NCBI GenBank assembly: GCA_016784025.1
Contig: JADHVL010000023.1
Span: 1-60,346, forward strand
Length of the DNA: 60,346 nt
DNA from: Fidelibacterota bacterium
GTDB taxonomy: Bacteria > Fidelibacterota > UBA8477 > JABMPR01
Direction: 5' to 3'
Numbering within the stretch: position 1 is the first letter of the stretch; each line of letters starts with the position of its first letter. Below, in pieces: positions 9,305-17,907 of the stretch. A program made the position numbers and the translations under genes. Below the pieces are notes generated by a model, which was not told where the DNA came from, did no database searches, and worked only from the letters and a program-made list of their open reading frames with translations.

Positions 9305-9709
9305 TTACCAGATGGCCAGAACGGCTCCCATAATGAGGAGACCAACCAGATACATCCCAGAATTGATAAACCATAAATGGAGTGAACGCATTTCAAAAGC
9401 GTGATTCACGCCAAAGGATAGGCCGGTAAATCCCAACCACATGAAGAGTCCCAGAAGGAGTCCTCCTCCCAAACTTGCGGTACCAGTCCAGGCGATCACA
9501 TTGGCCATAAAAAATGCCATAAAAAATGAATTCAGGATGGCAACAGCGTATGGTGGCAGCATGTTCTTGCCCTCCATATCATCCATTTTAATTCCAGTGG
9601 CTTCCATCCAAGGTTTCCCAAACAATGGACCATACCAAACTGCACCCAGTCCCATATTGGCAATAACCAATACAGCGATTGCGATCCAATTCAAATCAAA
9701 AGTAAGCAT
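9305..9709 (-). CDS. DUF1761 family membrane protein
   Basis: A 134-aa integral membrane protein with about four hydrophobic segments (roughly residues 5-25, 50-70, 78-98 and 112-133). The early pattern NMGLGAVWYGPLFGKPWM is typical of DUF1761. The function of the family is unknown. An AAGGAG site lies 7 nt before the ATG. The gene converges on the aldehyde dehydrogenase with 42 bp between stops. Confidence 0.8.
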   Translation of the reverse strand: MLTFDLNWIAIAVLVIANMGLGAVWYGPLFGKPWMEATGIKMDDMEGKNMLPPYAVAILNSFFMAFFMANVIAWTGTASLGGGLLLGLFMWLGFTGLSFGVNHAFEMRSLHLWFINSGMYLVGLLIMGAVLAIW

Positions 9710-9820
9710 TTGACATCTCCTTTTTTCAGGTTTTCATCCCTCCATAAATCACTGTGACTTAATTTATCACAATTTGACATATTTTGGACATGAAACCACC
9801 ATTTTTTGCATTTTCAAGGG

Positions 9821-11605
9821 TTAATGCTTGTGGTACATCGTCTCGATGAGGGCTTTAAACTTTTCGTTGATCTGCTTGCGTTTGAGTTTCAAGGTTGGTG
9901 TGATCTCGCCACCTTCCTGGGTGAAAGGTTTGGCCATGAGGCGGAATTTTTTGATGGTCTCATAATTGGCCAGTTTCTTGGACTGCGATTCAATTCGCTC
10001 CTTGAAAAATTCAATGACATGAGGATGAGCAATCAGCTCTTCATTGTCCTGGAATTGTATTTTCTTTTTGTGAGCCCAGGCTTCCAGACTTTCAAATGCA
10101 GGGACGATTAGAGCACTCACAAAGTTGCGCTTATCAGCAATGGCTATAATCTGATCAATAAAAAAATCTTTACCGATCAATTTTTCAATGTTCTGTGGAG
10201 CAATATTTTTTCCACCTGAGGTGATAATCAAATCCTTGATACGATCAGTGATTTTCAAGAAACCATCCTCATCAAACTCACCCACGTCACCAGTCTTGAA
10301 CCAGCCATCCACAATACTTTCAGCTGTGGCTTCAGGATTATTGAAATAGCCCTTCATAATCTGGGGACCCTTGACCTGGATTTCACCATTTTCAGCAATT
10401 CTAACTTCGCAATCTGGGACCAGCTTTCCAACCGTACCAAACTTGAAATTCTCTGGCGTATTATATGAAATCATGGGAGATGTCTCAGTCAGACCGTAAC
10501 CCTGGCAAATCAATAAACCACAGGCCAGGAAAAACTCCTCAATACTCTTATCAAGCGGAGCACCACCTGCTGAAAAGAAATTTTTATCCCCACCCACCAC
10601 TGCTCGCACTTTGGAAAGGACCAGTTTGTCCAAAACCTTGTATTTCAGGGCCAGACCAGACGGGACTTCCTGTTTTCTAAAGAATAGATTGTTATAGGCG
10701 GTTCCTGTGGCAATCGCTTTTGTGAACAGGAATCGTTTTATGCTTGATGCATTTTCCTGAGAGTTCATCACAGCTGCATAGATTTTTTCGTATAGCCTGG
10801 GAACGGATACCATGGCGGTTGGCTTGACCTCCTGCAGGGTTTCAATGACCTGTTTTGGATCTTCCAGATAGGTCTGAATAGCTCCTTTGAGATACACATA
10901 ATAGGACCACATACGTTCATAGACATGGCTCAAGGGTAAAAAGCACAGGGAAACATCCTTGTCGCTGACGCTGAAATTCGCATCCACACACTCAAACTGA
11001 TGAAACAAATTCCCATGAGATAACATGACGCCTTTGGGATGCCCAGTTGTTCCAGAAGTATAAATAATGGTTGTGACATCATCGATTTTGATTTTTCCCG
11101 AACGAAGATTCATTTCCCTAATCAGTTTCTCCTGATCCTGCACATTCAGATAATCTCGGAAATAGGTGGCAAATTTAGGGTCAATCTCTATAGCTGGATC
11201 GTAGGAAATCACCTGGAGTGAGTGGCCATTTTTATGAATGGTAGCTAGATTTGTATACTGCTCCAGGTTTCCAACATAGATCAGTTTGATGCCTGCATCC
11301 TGAATGATGTATTTGGCCTGGTCGAGGGTATTTGTGGCATAAATAGGGACCGAGATGGCTCCCACCAGTATGCAGGCAAGATCACTGACTGCCCATTCAT
11401 AACGGTTGGCGGAATAAATACCCACCGAATCACCCTTTTTTACACCTGATTGTATCATGGCACAGGCGAGACTTGTGATCTTTTCACCAAAATCTTTGTA
11501 GCTCAAGGATGCCCACCCATCCCCAATCTTATATCTCAGTGCCGTATTATCACCATACTCAGCAATTTTAACTGTGATCATTTGACCGATGTGATCGTAA
11601 TTCAT
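9821..11605 (-). CDS. Long-chain fatty-acid--CoA ligase
   Basis: A 594-aa AMP-forming ligase that activates long-chain fatty acids to acyl-CoA. The ATP loop IIYTSGTTGHPKGVMLSH lies near residue 185 and GYGLTETSP near 370. The hinge and A8 region (GWFKTGDVG, DRIKDLIITSGGKNIAP) lie near 435-470. Length and the long insert after the P-loop fit the FadD15/ACSL-like branch that handles long chains. It is monocistronic, with GGGGATATAAAG before the ATG. The chain-length preference is inferred, not seen. Confidence 0.9.
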   Translation of the reverse strand: MNYDHIGQMITVKIAEYGDNTALRYKIGDGWASLSYKDFGEKITSLACAMIQSGVKKGDSVGIYSANRYEWAVSDLACILVGAISVPIYATNTLDQAKYIIQDAGIKLIYVGNLEQYTNLATIHKNGHSLQVISYDPAIEIDPKFATYFRDYLNVQDQEKLIREMNLRSGKIKIDDVTTIIYTSGTTGHPKGVMLSHGNLFHQFECVDANFSVSDKDVSLCFLPLSHVYERMWSYYVYLKGAIQTYLEDPKQVIETLQEVKPTAMVSVPRLYEKIYAAVMNSQENASSIKRFLFTKAIATGTAYNNLFFRKQEVPSGLALKYKVLDKLVLSKVRAVVGGDKNFFSAGGAPLDKSIEEFFLACGLLICQGYGLTETSPMISYNTPENFKFGTVGKLVPDCEVRIAENGEIQVKGPQIMKGYFNNPEATAESIVDGWFKTGDVGEFDEDGFLKITDRIKDLIITSGGKNIAPQNIEKLIGKDFFIDQIIAIADKRNFVSALIVPAFESLEAWAHKKKIQFQDNEELIAHPHVIEFFKERIESQSKKLANYETIKKFRLMAKPFTQEGGEITPTLKLKRKQINEKFKALIETMYHKH

Positions 11606-11758
11606 CTTTATATCCCCAATTTCTTTAAAATAATTTTAGTCCCATGATCTCGCAGATAACTTATTGTACTATTGACGGTGGCAAAGCAAAACCGGTTGGA
11701 TTGTGTCTCTGACTAGCTGGTGTAGCGAGGAAAATCAATACGATAACTAAATGGCGTT

Positions 11759-12904
11759 TTAATCCAAAATTATGTTAATCATCACTTGTAAATCAGAGAC
11801 ATCCACTGACTCATCCAGATTGAGATCTGCTATATCGAGTTGATACTCACTTGCCTCTTGATTGCCCAGTATGATGCTCACCAATTGAATCACATCTGAA
11901 ATATTCAGGTAGTAGTCATAGTTTATGTCACCCATGGGATCAAAAATGATATCTCCCTGGCCAAATGACCAGGTGGTTGAAGTGCTGTATATCGAGTTTC
12001 CGGCATACCACATACGATATAGACCCTGTTCAATGATCGCAATACTGGGTCCCGTGCTTGTTTCTTCATTCCAGCTACCAACTGCACCATGTGGGATAAT
12101 TGGATTGCTTGGGTAGCGAGTCCATTGAATGCCATCTGGAGAATAGGCAATCCCTACCTGTCGATAAAGTCCATCAAAACCCATGTATGCCATTAAGAAA
12201 CTGTCATCTTCACGCTCTATCACGGCTGGAAAGGTAGGGTAATCTGATTCCCACGAAATATCAGGAGACATCATAAACACTGGATTCTGTTGATCCTCCT
12301 CCCAGGTGATACCATCAGATGAATAAGCCAGCCCCATTCCAATATCAAAATTGGCATTTCTTCCGCTGAACCACATAAAATATAGTCCATCTCGTTTAAG
12401 GACTGATGCATTGTGAGACCTGGATTCGTTCCAACTGCCGGACTCCCCCAATTCCAGAATTGGATTCTGGGCATACTTGGTCCAGGTGATGCCATCTGGA
12501 CTCGTGGCGAGTCCAAGTCGGGGCATAGCTGATGAATTCGTGGCGGTATAATACATTTTATACTCATTGTCGTCATACAAAACACAGATGGATTTGAGAT
12601 CTTGAGAGTCAAAATCTCCATCTGAGCCGACTGTGAGGACAGGGTCTGACAATTCATCCCATACGATGCCATCCTGAGAAGTGGCATATCCAATCTGAAT
12701 TGGAAGTCCCACATTGCGACCGCCAAACCACATTTTATAGGCGCCATCTTCATAGAGAACAGTTGGATTAATGACTGCTAAATCATCCCAGGTTTGGGAC
12801 CCATTAAAAATTGGATTATTGGGATTATCCTGATACTCAAAAGCCATTAATTGAGGTAGTAGGATGGAGGCAGTTATTACATAGGCCAGGTACATTTTCT
12901 TCAT
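11759..12904 (-). CDS. Secreted GH43/GH32-like five-bladed propeller protein with C-terminal dockerin-like domain
   Basis: After a signal peptide (MKKMYLAYVITASILLPQ) the protein carries four to five repeats. Each pairs a PTVLYEDGAYKMWFGG-type strand with a GYATSQDGIVW-type strand. This is the pattern of GH43/GH32-type and glycan phosphorylase-like propellers. The last 60 residues (from about GDINYDYYLNISDV) hold two Asp/Asn-rich loops typical of dockerin type I. No catalytic triad could be assigned with confidence, so glycan hydrolysis or binding is inferred. I chose the ATG at 12904 because the signal peptide begins there; a GTG at 12922 is possible. Confidence 0.72.
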   Translation of the reverse strand: MKKMYLAYVITASILLPQLMAFEYQDNPNNPIFNGSQTWDDLAVINPTVLYEDGAYKMWFGGRNVGLPIQIGYATSQDGIVWDELSDPVLTVGSDGDFDSQDLKSICVLYDDNEYKMYYTATNSSAMPRLGLATSPDGITWTKYAQNPILELGESGSWNESRSHNASVLKRDGLYFMWFSGRNANFDIGMGLAYSSDGITWEEDQQNPVFMMSPDISWESDYPTFPAVIEREDDSFLMAYMGFDGLYRQVGIAYSPDGIQWTRYPSNPIIPHGAVGSWNEETSTGPSIAIIEQGLYRMWYAGNSIYSTSTTWSFGQGDIIFDPMGDINYDYYLNISDVIQLVSIILGNQEASEYQLDIADLNLDESVDVSDLQVMINIILD

Positions 12905-12961
12905 TATCAACTTAAGCTCCACATTTTCAAATCAGATTGTTCGCAACTATACATCGATTAT

Positions 12962-14728
12962 CTATTTTAGCATAATAATTTTTTGAATTTGACCAACGGG
13001 TTGACTTTCGCTACTAAGCGTGGCCAAATAGACCCCCGATTCAACAAAATGACCGTTCTGGTCATCTCCCTTCCATGAGATCTGATGCAACGGCTGTGTG
13101 TCTTCGAATTGAATTGATTTAATTCGTCGTCCGCGTATATCATATATCAATAACTCCTGTTGACCTGAATCTTCAGCTAGACCAATAATCAATGTTACCT
13201 CACCATTAAAAGGATTCGGATAGGCATTGAGCACCCCCATTTCCTCAGGAACAACAATTGTATATTCATCAATATCTGTCATGATCAAGGGTTGTTTCAT
13301 CCAAAATCTCAAATGCGAATTATCGACAACAATAGGTTGTGAAAAATGAGTGGTATATTCAGCAAACCCCGCGAAATAATCACCCCACTCCCACTCATTG
13401 GCGAAATACAATAGGCTACTATTGCCAACGCCACCAGGAGGTAAATCCTGGCTATCCTGCCACTCCATTTCACTACCATTCGTGGCCGGGTTTAATAACC
13501 AATCCCCATGTTCCAAAGCTCCATAATCAAACACCAGATTCTCTTCCTCCCACAGAGAAAGGCCATAAAACAGCAGTCTGCCTGAGTCATGGTATCTCAC
13601 ATGAATCCCAGGTGCTAAAGAAAGGAATAAGCTGTCAACTGTGGTTGGTACAGAATCATATCCAAAGAGTTCATTTACAGGAATATTGTAATGATACCAA
13701 TTGGTATCAGGTGGGAAAACCGTAGAACCCCAGCGCTCGAAGCTGGAGCTCAAAGAAAGTGAGATCGGTAAATTCATGTCACCCATTAACGTTTCACCCT
13801 GATCCTGAATCCCCACCAGATCAGCATGTACTGAGGTGCCTGGAAAATCTTCACGTATCAATCCCACCCCATAGGCGAAATGTAAATTGTATCCTATGAG
13901 ACCAGTCGTAGTCATTTTTTTTACAAAAACAATCTCCCCAAATACTTCCTGGTATTGCTCAAATACCAGCCAAGACCCCCAGGAGGAATCATCACTGACA
14001 TACTCATTAAGCGGCGCTTCAAAATCAAAGCCCATCTCATCCAAATGAAGTAGGTTTGGGTGGTAGTTGGAATACTTGTAGGTTTGATTAAAAACATACA
14101 CTTCATGCGAGCCCTCACCGGGAAAATGCCGCCTCTTCAGGGTAAAGATTGAAGAATCAATTGTGGTTGTTTCATTGTACTTCTCTGCCAATACGGTCCT
14201 GTAAGACCAGTCATCCACATTCACATCGTATCTGGCCAACTCAGGTGGTTTGAAATATTTGGTGAGCTGATTCGAAACATCTGCTTGAAATTCCAGCCCA
14301 AAGCTCTCTGGGACGACCGGATACCAACTGTCAGGCTGTGCTATTCTTAGCGTATCTCTGCCGTGGTGATTGGAATCAAATTCGATGTGCAAAACGAATC
14401 CGGAATCTGAGGGATGTTCCACCAGCAGGGCTTGAGAGATACCAGGTGATAGCGTTAGTTCGGGTAGACCATCTTCAAAATCGATATAGGCATTGGAGGG
14501 GAAGCGAATATTGTCGATATGGAATTCTCTGTTTCCACAACCATTAAAAATCATCCGCAAGATCGGTGTTTGTCCAGTTTCTATGAGATCAATGGGAGCC
14601 TTGTACTCGCGAAAGGTAGTATCAAAGGGGATTTCGAATCTCTGAGAGGTATGCTCATAAAACGAAAATTGAACTTCCGCACTATATAGCAGGCTTACCA
14701 ACAGACAAAGATGTAGAAATATTTTCAC
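12962..14728 (-). CDS. Surface or secreted protein with Por/T9SS-type C-terminal sorting domain
   Basis: The large central region (about residues 20-500) is unrecognised and rich in aromatic and acidic residues, as in beta-rich extracellular domains. The last 80 residues are a type A sorting domain: NAYPNPFNGEVTL, then LLIYDIRGRRI, then GVYLATL and a basic end. Such domains direct export by the type IX system in FCB bacteria. A GTG at 14728 is preferred because GGGGG lies 5 nt upstream and a clean signal peptide (KIFLHLCLLVSLLYSAEV) follows. The in-frame ATG at 14815 would add 29 residues before it. The gene is divergent from the LD-carboxypeptidase. Confidence 0.75.
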   Translation of the reverse strand: MKIFLHLCLLVSLLYSAEVQFSFYEHTSQRFEIPFDTTFREYKAPIDLIETGQTPILRMIFNGCGNREFHIDNIRFPSNAYIDFEDGLPELTLSPGISQALLVEHPSDSGFVLHIEFDSNHHGRDTLRIAQPDSWYPVVPESFGLEFQADVSNQLTKYFKPPELARYDVNVDDWSYRTVLAEKYNETTTIDSSIFTLKRRHFPGEGSHEVYVFNQTYKYSNYHPNLLHLDEMGFDFEAPLNEYVSDDSSWGSWLVFEQYQEVFGEIVFVKKMTTTGLIGYNLHFAYGVGLIREDFPGTSVHADLVGIQDQGETLMGDMNLPISLSLSSSFERWGSTVFPPDTNWYHYNIPVNELFGYDSVPTTVDSLFLSLAPGIHVRYHDSGRLLFYGLSLWEEENLVFDYGALEHGDWLLNPATNGSEMEWQDSQDLPPGGVGNSSLLYFANEWEWGDYFAGFAEYTTHFSQPIVVDNSHLRFWMKQPLIMTDIDEYTIVVPEEMGVLNAYPNPFNGEVTLIIGLAEDSGQQELLIYDIRGRRIKSIQFEDTQPLHQISWKGDDQNGHFVESGVYLATLSSESQPVGQIQKIIMLK

Positions 14729-14855
14729 GATAACCCCCTTTGAATTGAGTTTAAAGTTACAGATAGGGGTGCCATTCAACAAGTATTCAAAGCTTATAAT
14801 TGCTAACACTTTCAATTCAAACTAGTTTAAGGCAACATTCATCTATGAGGTCGCA

Positions 14856-15899
14856 ATGAGCATCACACGTAGGCAAATATTACAAATGGTTGGAACTGGA
14901 CTTGTTGCCACACATGTTCCCCTGGCATCTGCATCAGGAATCTTTTCAAAAGCAGCCCTGAAACCACCTCGACTGAAACCTGGGGATACTGTAGGACTCA
15001 TCAATCCTGCCGGGGCAACCTTTCACCCCGAAGATGTCGTTATTGCTGAAGAAACATTTGCAGCTCTGGGTCTCAAGATGAAGGCTGGAGCCCATCTCCT
15101 GGATCGATACGGGTATCTCGCTGGAACTGATGAAGCCAGAGCGGCCGATGTAAACAGTATGTATGCTGATCCAGATGTAGATGCCATCATCACCCTCAGG
15201 GGTGGTTGGGGCTGCAATCGTATCCTGAATTTAATTGACTATAAAACCATCGCAAAACACCCCAAAATTATCATGGGCTATAGTGATATCACAAGTCTGC
15301 TCCTGGCTCTCAATGCCAAGACTTCGCTAGTCACCTTCCATGGTCCAGTGGGCATCTCCACCTGGAATGAATACTCCACTGATTTTGTGAGACGACTGCT
15401 CTTTGGGGGTCAGTCTTTCACCATGGAAAATCCCACTGACAAGGGTGACAATCTGACTCAAGTAAAAGACCGCATATTGACTATTCATGAGGGTCAGAGT
15501 CAGGGCAAATTGCTGGGTGGAAACCTGTCAGTCCTCACCTCCATGGTGGGTTCAGATTATTTACCTGACTTTAAGAACAACATCCTCTTTCTGGAAGAAG
15601 TCGATGAAGCACCCTACCGAGTCGACCGTATGCTCACCCAGCTTAAACTTGCGGGCATTCTGGATGAGATATCAGGATTTGTCTTTGGGAAGTGCAGCAG
15701 TTGCGATTCTGGTGAAAGTTATGGGTCTTTCACTTTAGAAGAGGTTCTGGATGATCATATCAAACCCCTGGGCATTCCAGCCTGGTTTGGATCCATGATC
15801 GGCCATATTGAGGATAAGTTCACCATCCCACTAGGTGTGAAGGCAGAGATTGATGCGAATAAAGGAAGTATCAAACTGCTTGAGACTTCTGTAATTTAA
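14856..15899 (+). CDS. LD-carboxypeptidase (peptidase S66) with Tat-like signal
   Basis: This 347-aa serine peptidase is predicted to cleave the L-D bond of murein tetrapeptides during cell-wall recycling. The nucleophile Ser143 is in GYSDIT; the Glu lies in FLEEVDEAPYRVDR (about 247) and the His in GHIEDKFTIPLG (about 318). The N-terminus ITRRQILQMVGTGL looks like a twin-arginine signal, which would place the enzyme in the periplasm, whereas E. coli LdcA is cytoplasmic. The LicD-like gene follows after 31 bp, so the two may be co-transcribed. Confidence 0.88.
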   Translation: MSITRRQILQMVGTGLVATHVPLASASGIFSKAALKPPRLKPGDTVGLINPAGATFHPEDVVIAEETFAALGLKMKAGAHLLDRYGYLAGTDEARAADVNSMYADPDVDAIITLRGGWGCNRILNLIDYKTIAKHPKIIMGYSDITSLLLALNAKTSLVTFHGPVGISTWNEYSTDFVRRLLFGGQSFTMENPTDKGDNLTQVKDRILTIHEGQSQGKLLGGNLSVLTSMVGSDYLPDFKNNILFLEEVDEAPYRVDRMLTQLKLAGILDEISGFVFGKCSSCDSGESYGSFTLEEVLDDHIKPLGIPAWFGSMIGHIEDKFTIPLGVKAEIDANKGSIKLLETSVI

Positions 15900-15930
15900 T
15901 CAAAGAATTGACTTAAAAAGGAATACATAA

Positions 15931-17058
15931 ATGAAGACGGTTGCTACAAGCTTACCACAAGACAAGGTCATTGTAAAAATGTTACTTGAAGTTCTCCCGG
16001 CGCTAGATGAACTAGGAGCAAGCTATACTTTAGGCGGTGAATCTCTGTTGGGTTTCTCTGAAGGTAATATTACTAAATACAAATCCGATGTACACCTATA
16101 TCTGTTTAAACTTCCTCTTATCAAGAAATTTATCCTGTTTATCAAGCTATTCCGTATAGGGATTATTTTAAAACCAAAACCTAAATGGGGACATCATAGC
16201 TATAAGCTGAGAAGTATTCAAATAAAGGGTAAACCAAAACACCCCTATGTTATCCAGATCATACCGGTACAGCCGCAGGGAGACACTTCCATTGTTCGCG
16301 TAGGAGGTCACATAAATAGCTATGATTTTCAGGATTTTAATGGGAGCAAATTAGACCGTGTAGAGGTTGAAGGAACGCTGTTTACAGTACCACAAAATCT
16401 TAATACTTTCGTCCGCAAATATCGGAAGCAACTTCTGGCAGAATCATATAAGCGAAATAAATTCCACTTTACCCCCACCACCCGCAAACATGCTCACATC
16501 TTATTGCGTAGCAGCTGTGAAATATTAGAAGATTTGGGCATCCACTACTGGTTGGATTTTGGGACTTTATTGGGATTGATAAGAGAGAATAAGTTGATTG
16601 ATTGGGACAAGGATATGGATCTGAGCGTTCGATTTGAATCCGCAGAAAAAATGGAGCAGATGATAAGCGCATTAAGAAAGTACCATCCTGTTAAATCTCT
16701 TCCTCCAAGTGTAAGGCCAGGTATTTGGAGGTTAGGCAAGTACCGTACTGTAAAGACATTTCATCAAAAATTTGGTTTGATTCGAACTGAACCCCATCTG
16801 GATTTTTTCACCCAATATCGAGGACTATATGAAAACCAAAGTGAACCTACATATCGATCTGTGATCGCTGGGATCAACAATGAGATTCCTGCCTCTTTTG
16901 TTGATGAACTGGATAGCTTTCAATTTGAAGGCCATGATTACGCCATTCCCAATCATGTTGAAGACTTTATAGCCCTGCGCTATGGTGCGGATTGGCGGAC
17001 CCCAAAATCTTATTGGGCCCCAGCCTTTGATGATGAGTCGATGGTCAAATCAGAGTAG
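15931..17058 (+). CDS. LicD/fukutin-like nucleotidyltransferase-fold protein with a degenerate N-terminal copy
   Basis: The second half carries a LicD-family core: YWLDFGTLLGLIRENK (about 207-222), then IDWDKDMDLSV with the metal-binding D-x-D-x-D acidic set. LicD proteins transfer phosphocholine or similar groups to surface glycans. The first half repeats the plan: SYTLGGESLLGFSEG (about 31-45) then KSDVHLYLF, but lacks the acidic triad. So the protein looks like an internal duplication with one active and one dead domain. It follows the LD-carboxypeptidase by 31 bp with an AAAGGAAT site, which suggests a cell-envelope role. The substrate is unknown. Confidence 0.72.
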   Translation: MKTVATSLPQDKVIVKMLLEVLPALDELGASYTLGGESLLGFSEGNITKYKSDVHLYLFKLPLIKKFILFIKLFRIGIILKPKPKWGHHSYKLRSIQIKGKPKHPYVIQIIPVQPQGDTSIVRVGGHINSYDFQDFNGSKLDRVEVEGTLFTVPQNLNTFVRKYRKQLLAESYKRNKFHFTPTTRKHAHILLRSSCEILEDLGIHYWLDFGTLLGLIRENKLIDWDKDMDLSVRFESAEKMEQMISALRKYHPVKSLPPSVRPGIWRLGKYRTVKTFHQKFGLIRTEPHLDFFTQYRGLYENQSEPTYRSVIAGINNEIPASFVDELDSFQFEGHDYAIPNHVEDFIALRYGADWRTPKSYWAPAFDDESMVKSE

Positions 17059-17140
17059 AATATTCCATTCACAATCATAAACTTTCACTAAAAACCAATG
17101 GTCACAATTGGGGTGACACACTGCTCCAACTTTGCTTCCT

Positions 17141-17213
17141 TGTCATCTCGAGCGCAGTCGAGGGATACAACAATATGATAAAAAGCACATCCCTCGACTC
17201 CACTCGGGATGTC
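17141..17213. repeat. Inverted-repeat element, CTCGAG family, copy 1
   Basis: The left arm at 17141-17166 (TCATCTCGAGCGCAGTCGAG) and right arm at 17189-17213 (CCCTCGACTCCACTCGGGA) are imperfect inverted copies around about 22 bp. A second copy lies at 21794-21864. The element sits between two convergent genes and could also act as a bidirectional terminator. Confidence 0.8.
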
Positions 17214-17245
17214 GATTTAATACTACCTGTGATAAAATGGAGTTG

Positions 17246-17797
17246 TTAAGCTAGGCCACCAGTAGTGGGAGCTATTTCGATACCAAAACTCTGAGTGGCT
17301 GAGATCCATTTTTCTGAATCATTACCTGTAAAAATGAATTCCAGTGTGACTTCCTGAAACAACCAGTCCCCGTTTTCGATTTCACGCTCAAGTTGACCTT
17401 CTCCCCACCCAGCGTATCCCAGCATCATCTTAAAATGCCGAGGCCCCTGATCTTCCTGGATGGCATCGATCACTGCAGAATTACTGGTCAGTGAAAATTC
17501 CTCTGTCACCTGCAAAGTGTCGGAGTTGACATAATCACTGCTATGGAGGATAAAACCTTGCTCCAGCGATACCGGTCCGCCAAAGTACATGGGTGATATG
17601 ACTTCATTGATGGCTTCGTCGTTGATTATCAGGGTCGGAAAGACTTCCTTGACTACCTTATCATCAAAAGACTTATTCATTATGAGGCCCATGGCACCCT
17701 TCTCATCATGTTCACAGATAAACACCAGGGATCGACTGAAATATGGATCAGTTAGATGAGGCATAGAGATGAGTATATGTCCTTTCATGGAAGCCAT
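17246..17797 (-). CDS. YqgE/AlgH family protein
   Basis: A protein of about 183 aa of the conserved YqgE/AlgH family, whose biochemical role is still unsettled. Family signatures are visible: GHILISMPHLTDPYFSRSLV at the start, CEHDEKGAMGLIMNK, YFGGPV and GYAGWGEGQLEREI. I use the ATG at 17797, where the family normally starts; the upstream TTG at 17824 would add nine non-conserved residues, and a second ATG at 17788 is also possible. It is convergent with the LicD-like gene and lies about 80 bp downstream of the acylase gene. Confidence 0.9.
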   Translation of the reverse strand: MASMKGHILISMPHLTDPYFSRSLVFICEHDEKGAMGLIMNKSFDDKVVKEVFPTLIINDEAINEVISPMYFGGPVSLEQGFILHSSDYVNSDTLQVTEEFSLTSNSAVIDAIQEDQGPRHFKMMLGYAGWGEGQLEREIENGDWLFQEVTLEFIFTGNDSEKWISATQSFGIEIAPTTGGLA

Positions 17798-17907
17798 GAT
17801 TAAAAGTAGAGCTAATTGACCCAAATCCCATGAGAAGATGAAAAAATTTGAGAATAGAGGGATTCCAGGCGGGGATTCAAATCCCCGCCTGGAATTTTGA
17901 CGAATAA

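Noticed and set aside
9753..9771. TGTGA-N9-TCACA as a CRP site upstream of the DUF1761 gene
   Set aside because: The spacing is 9 bp rather than the 6 bp of CRP sites, and only the outer 5-mers match.
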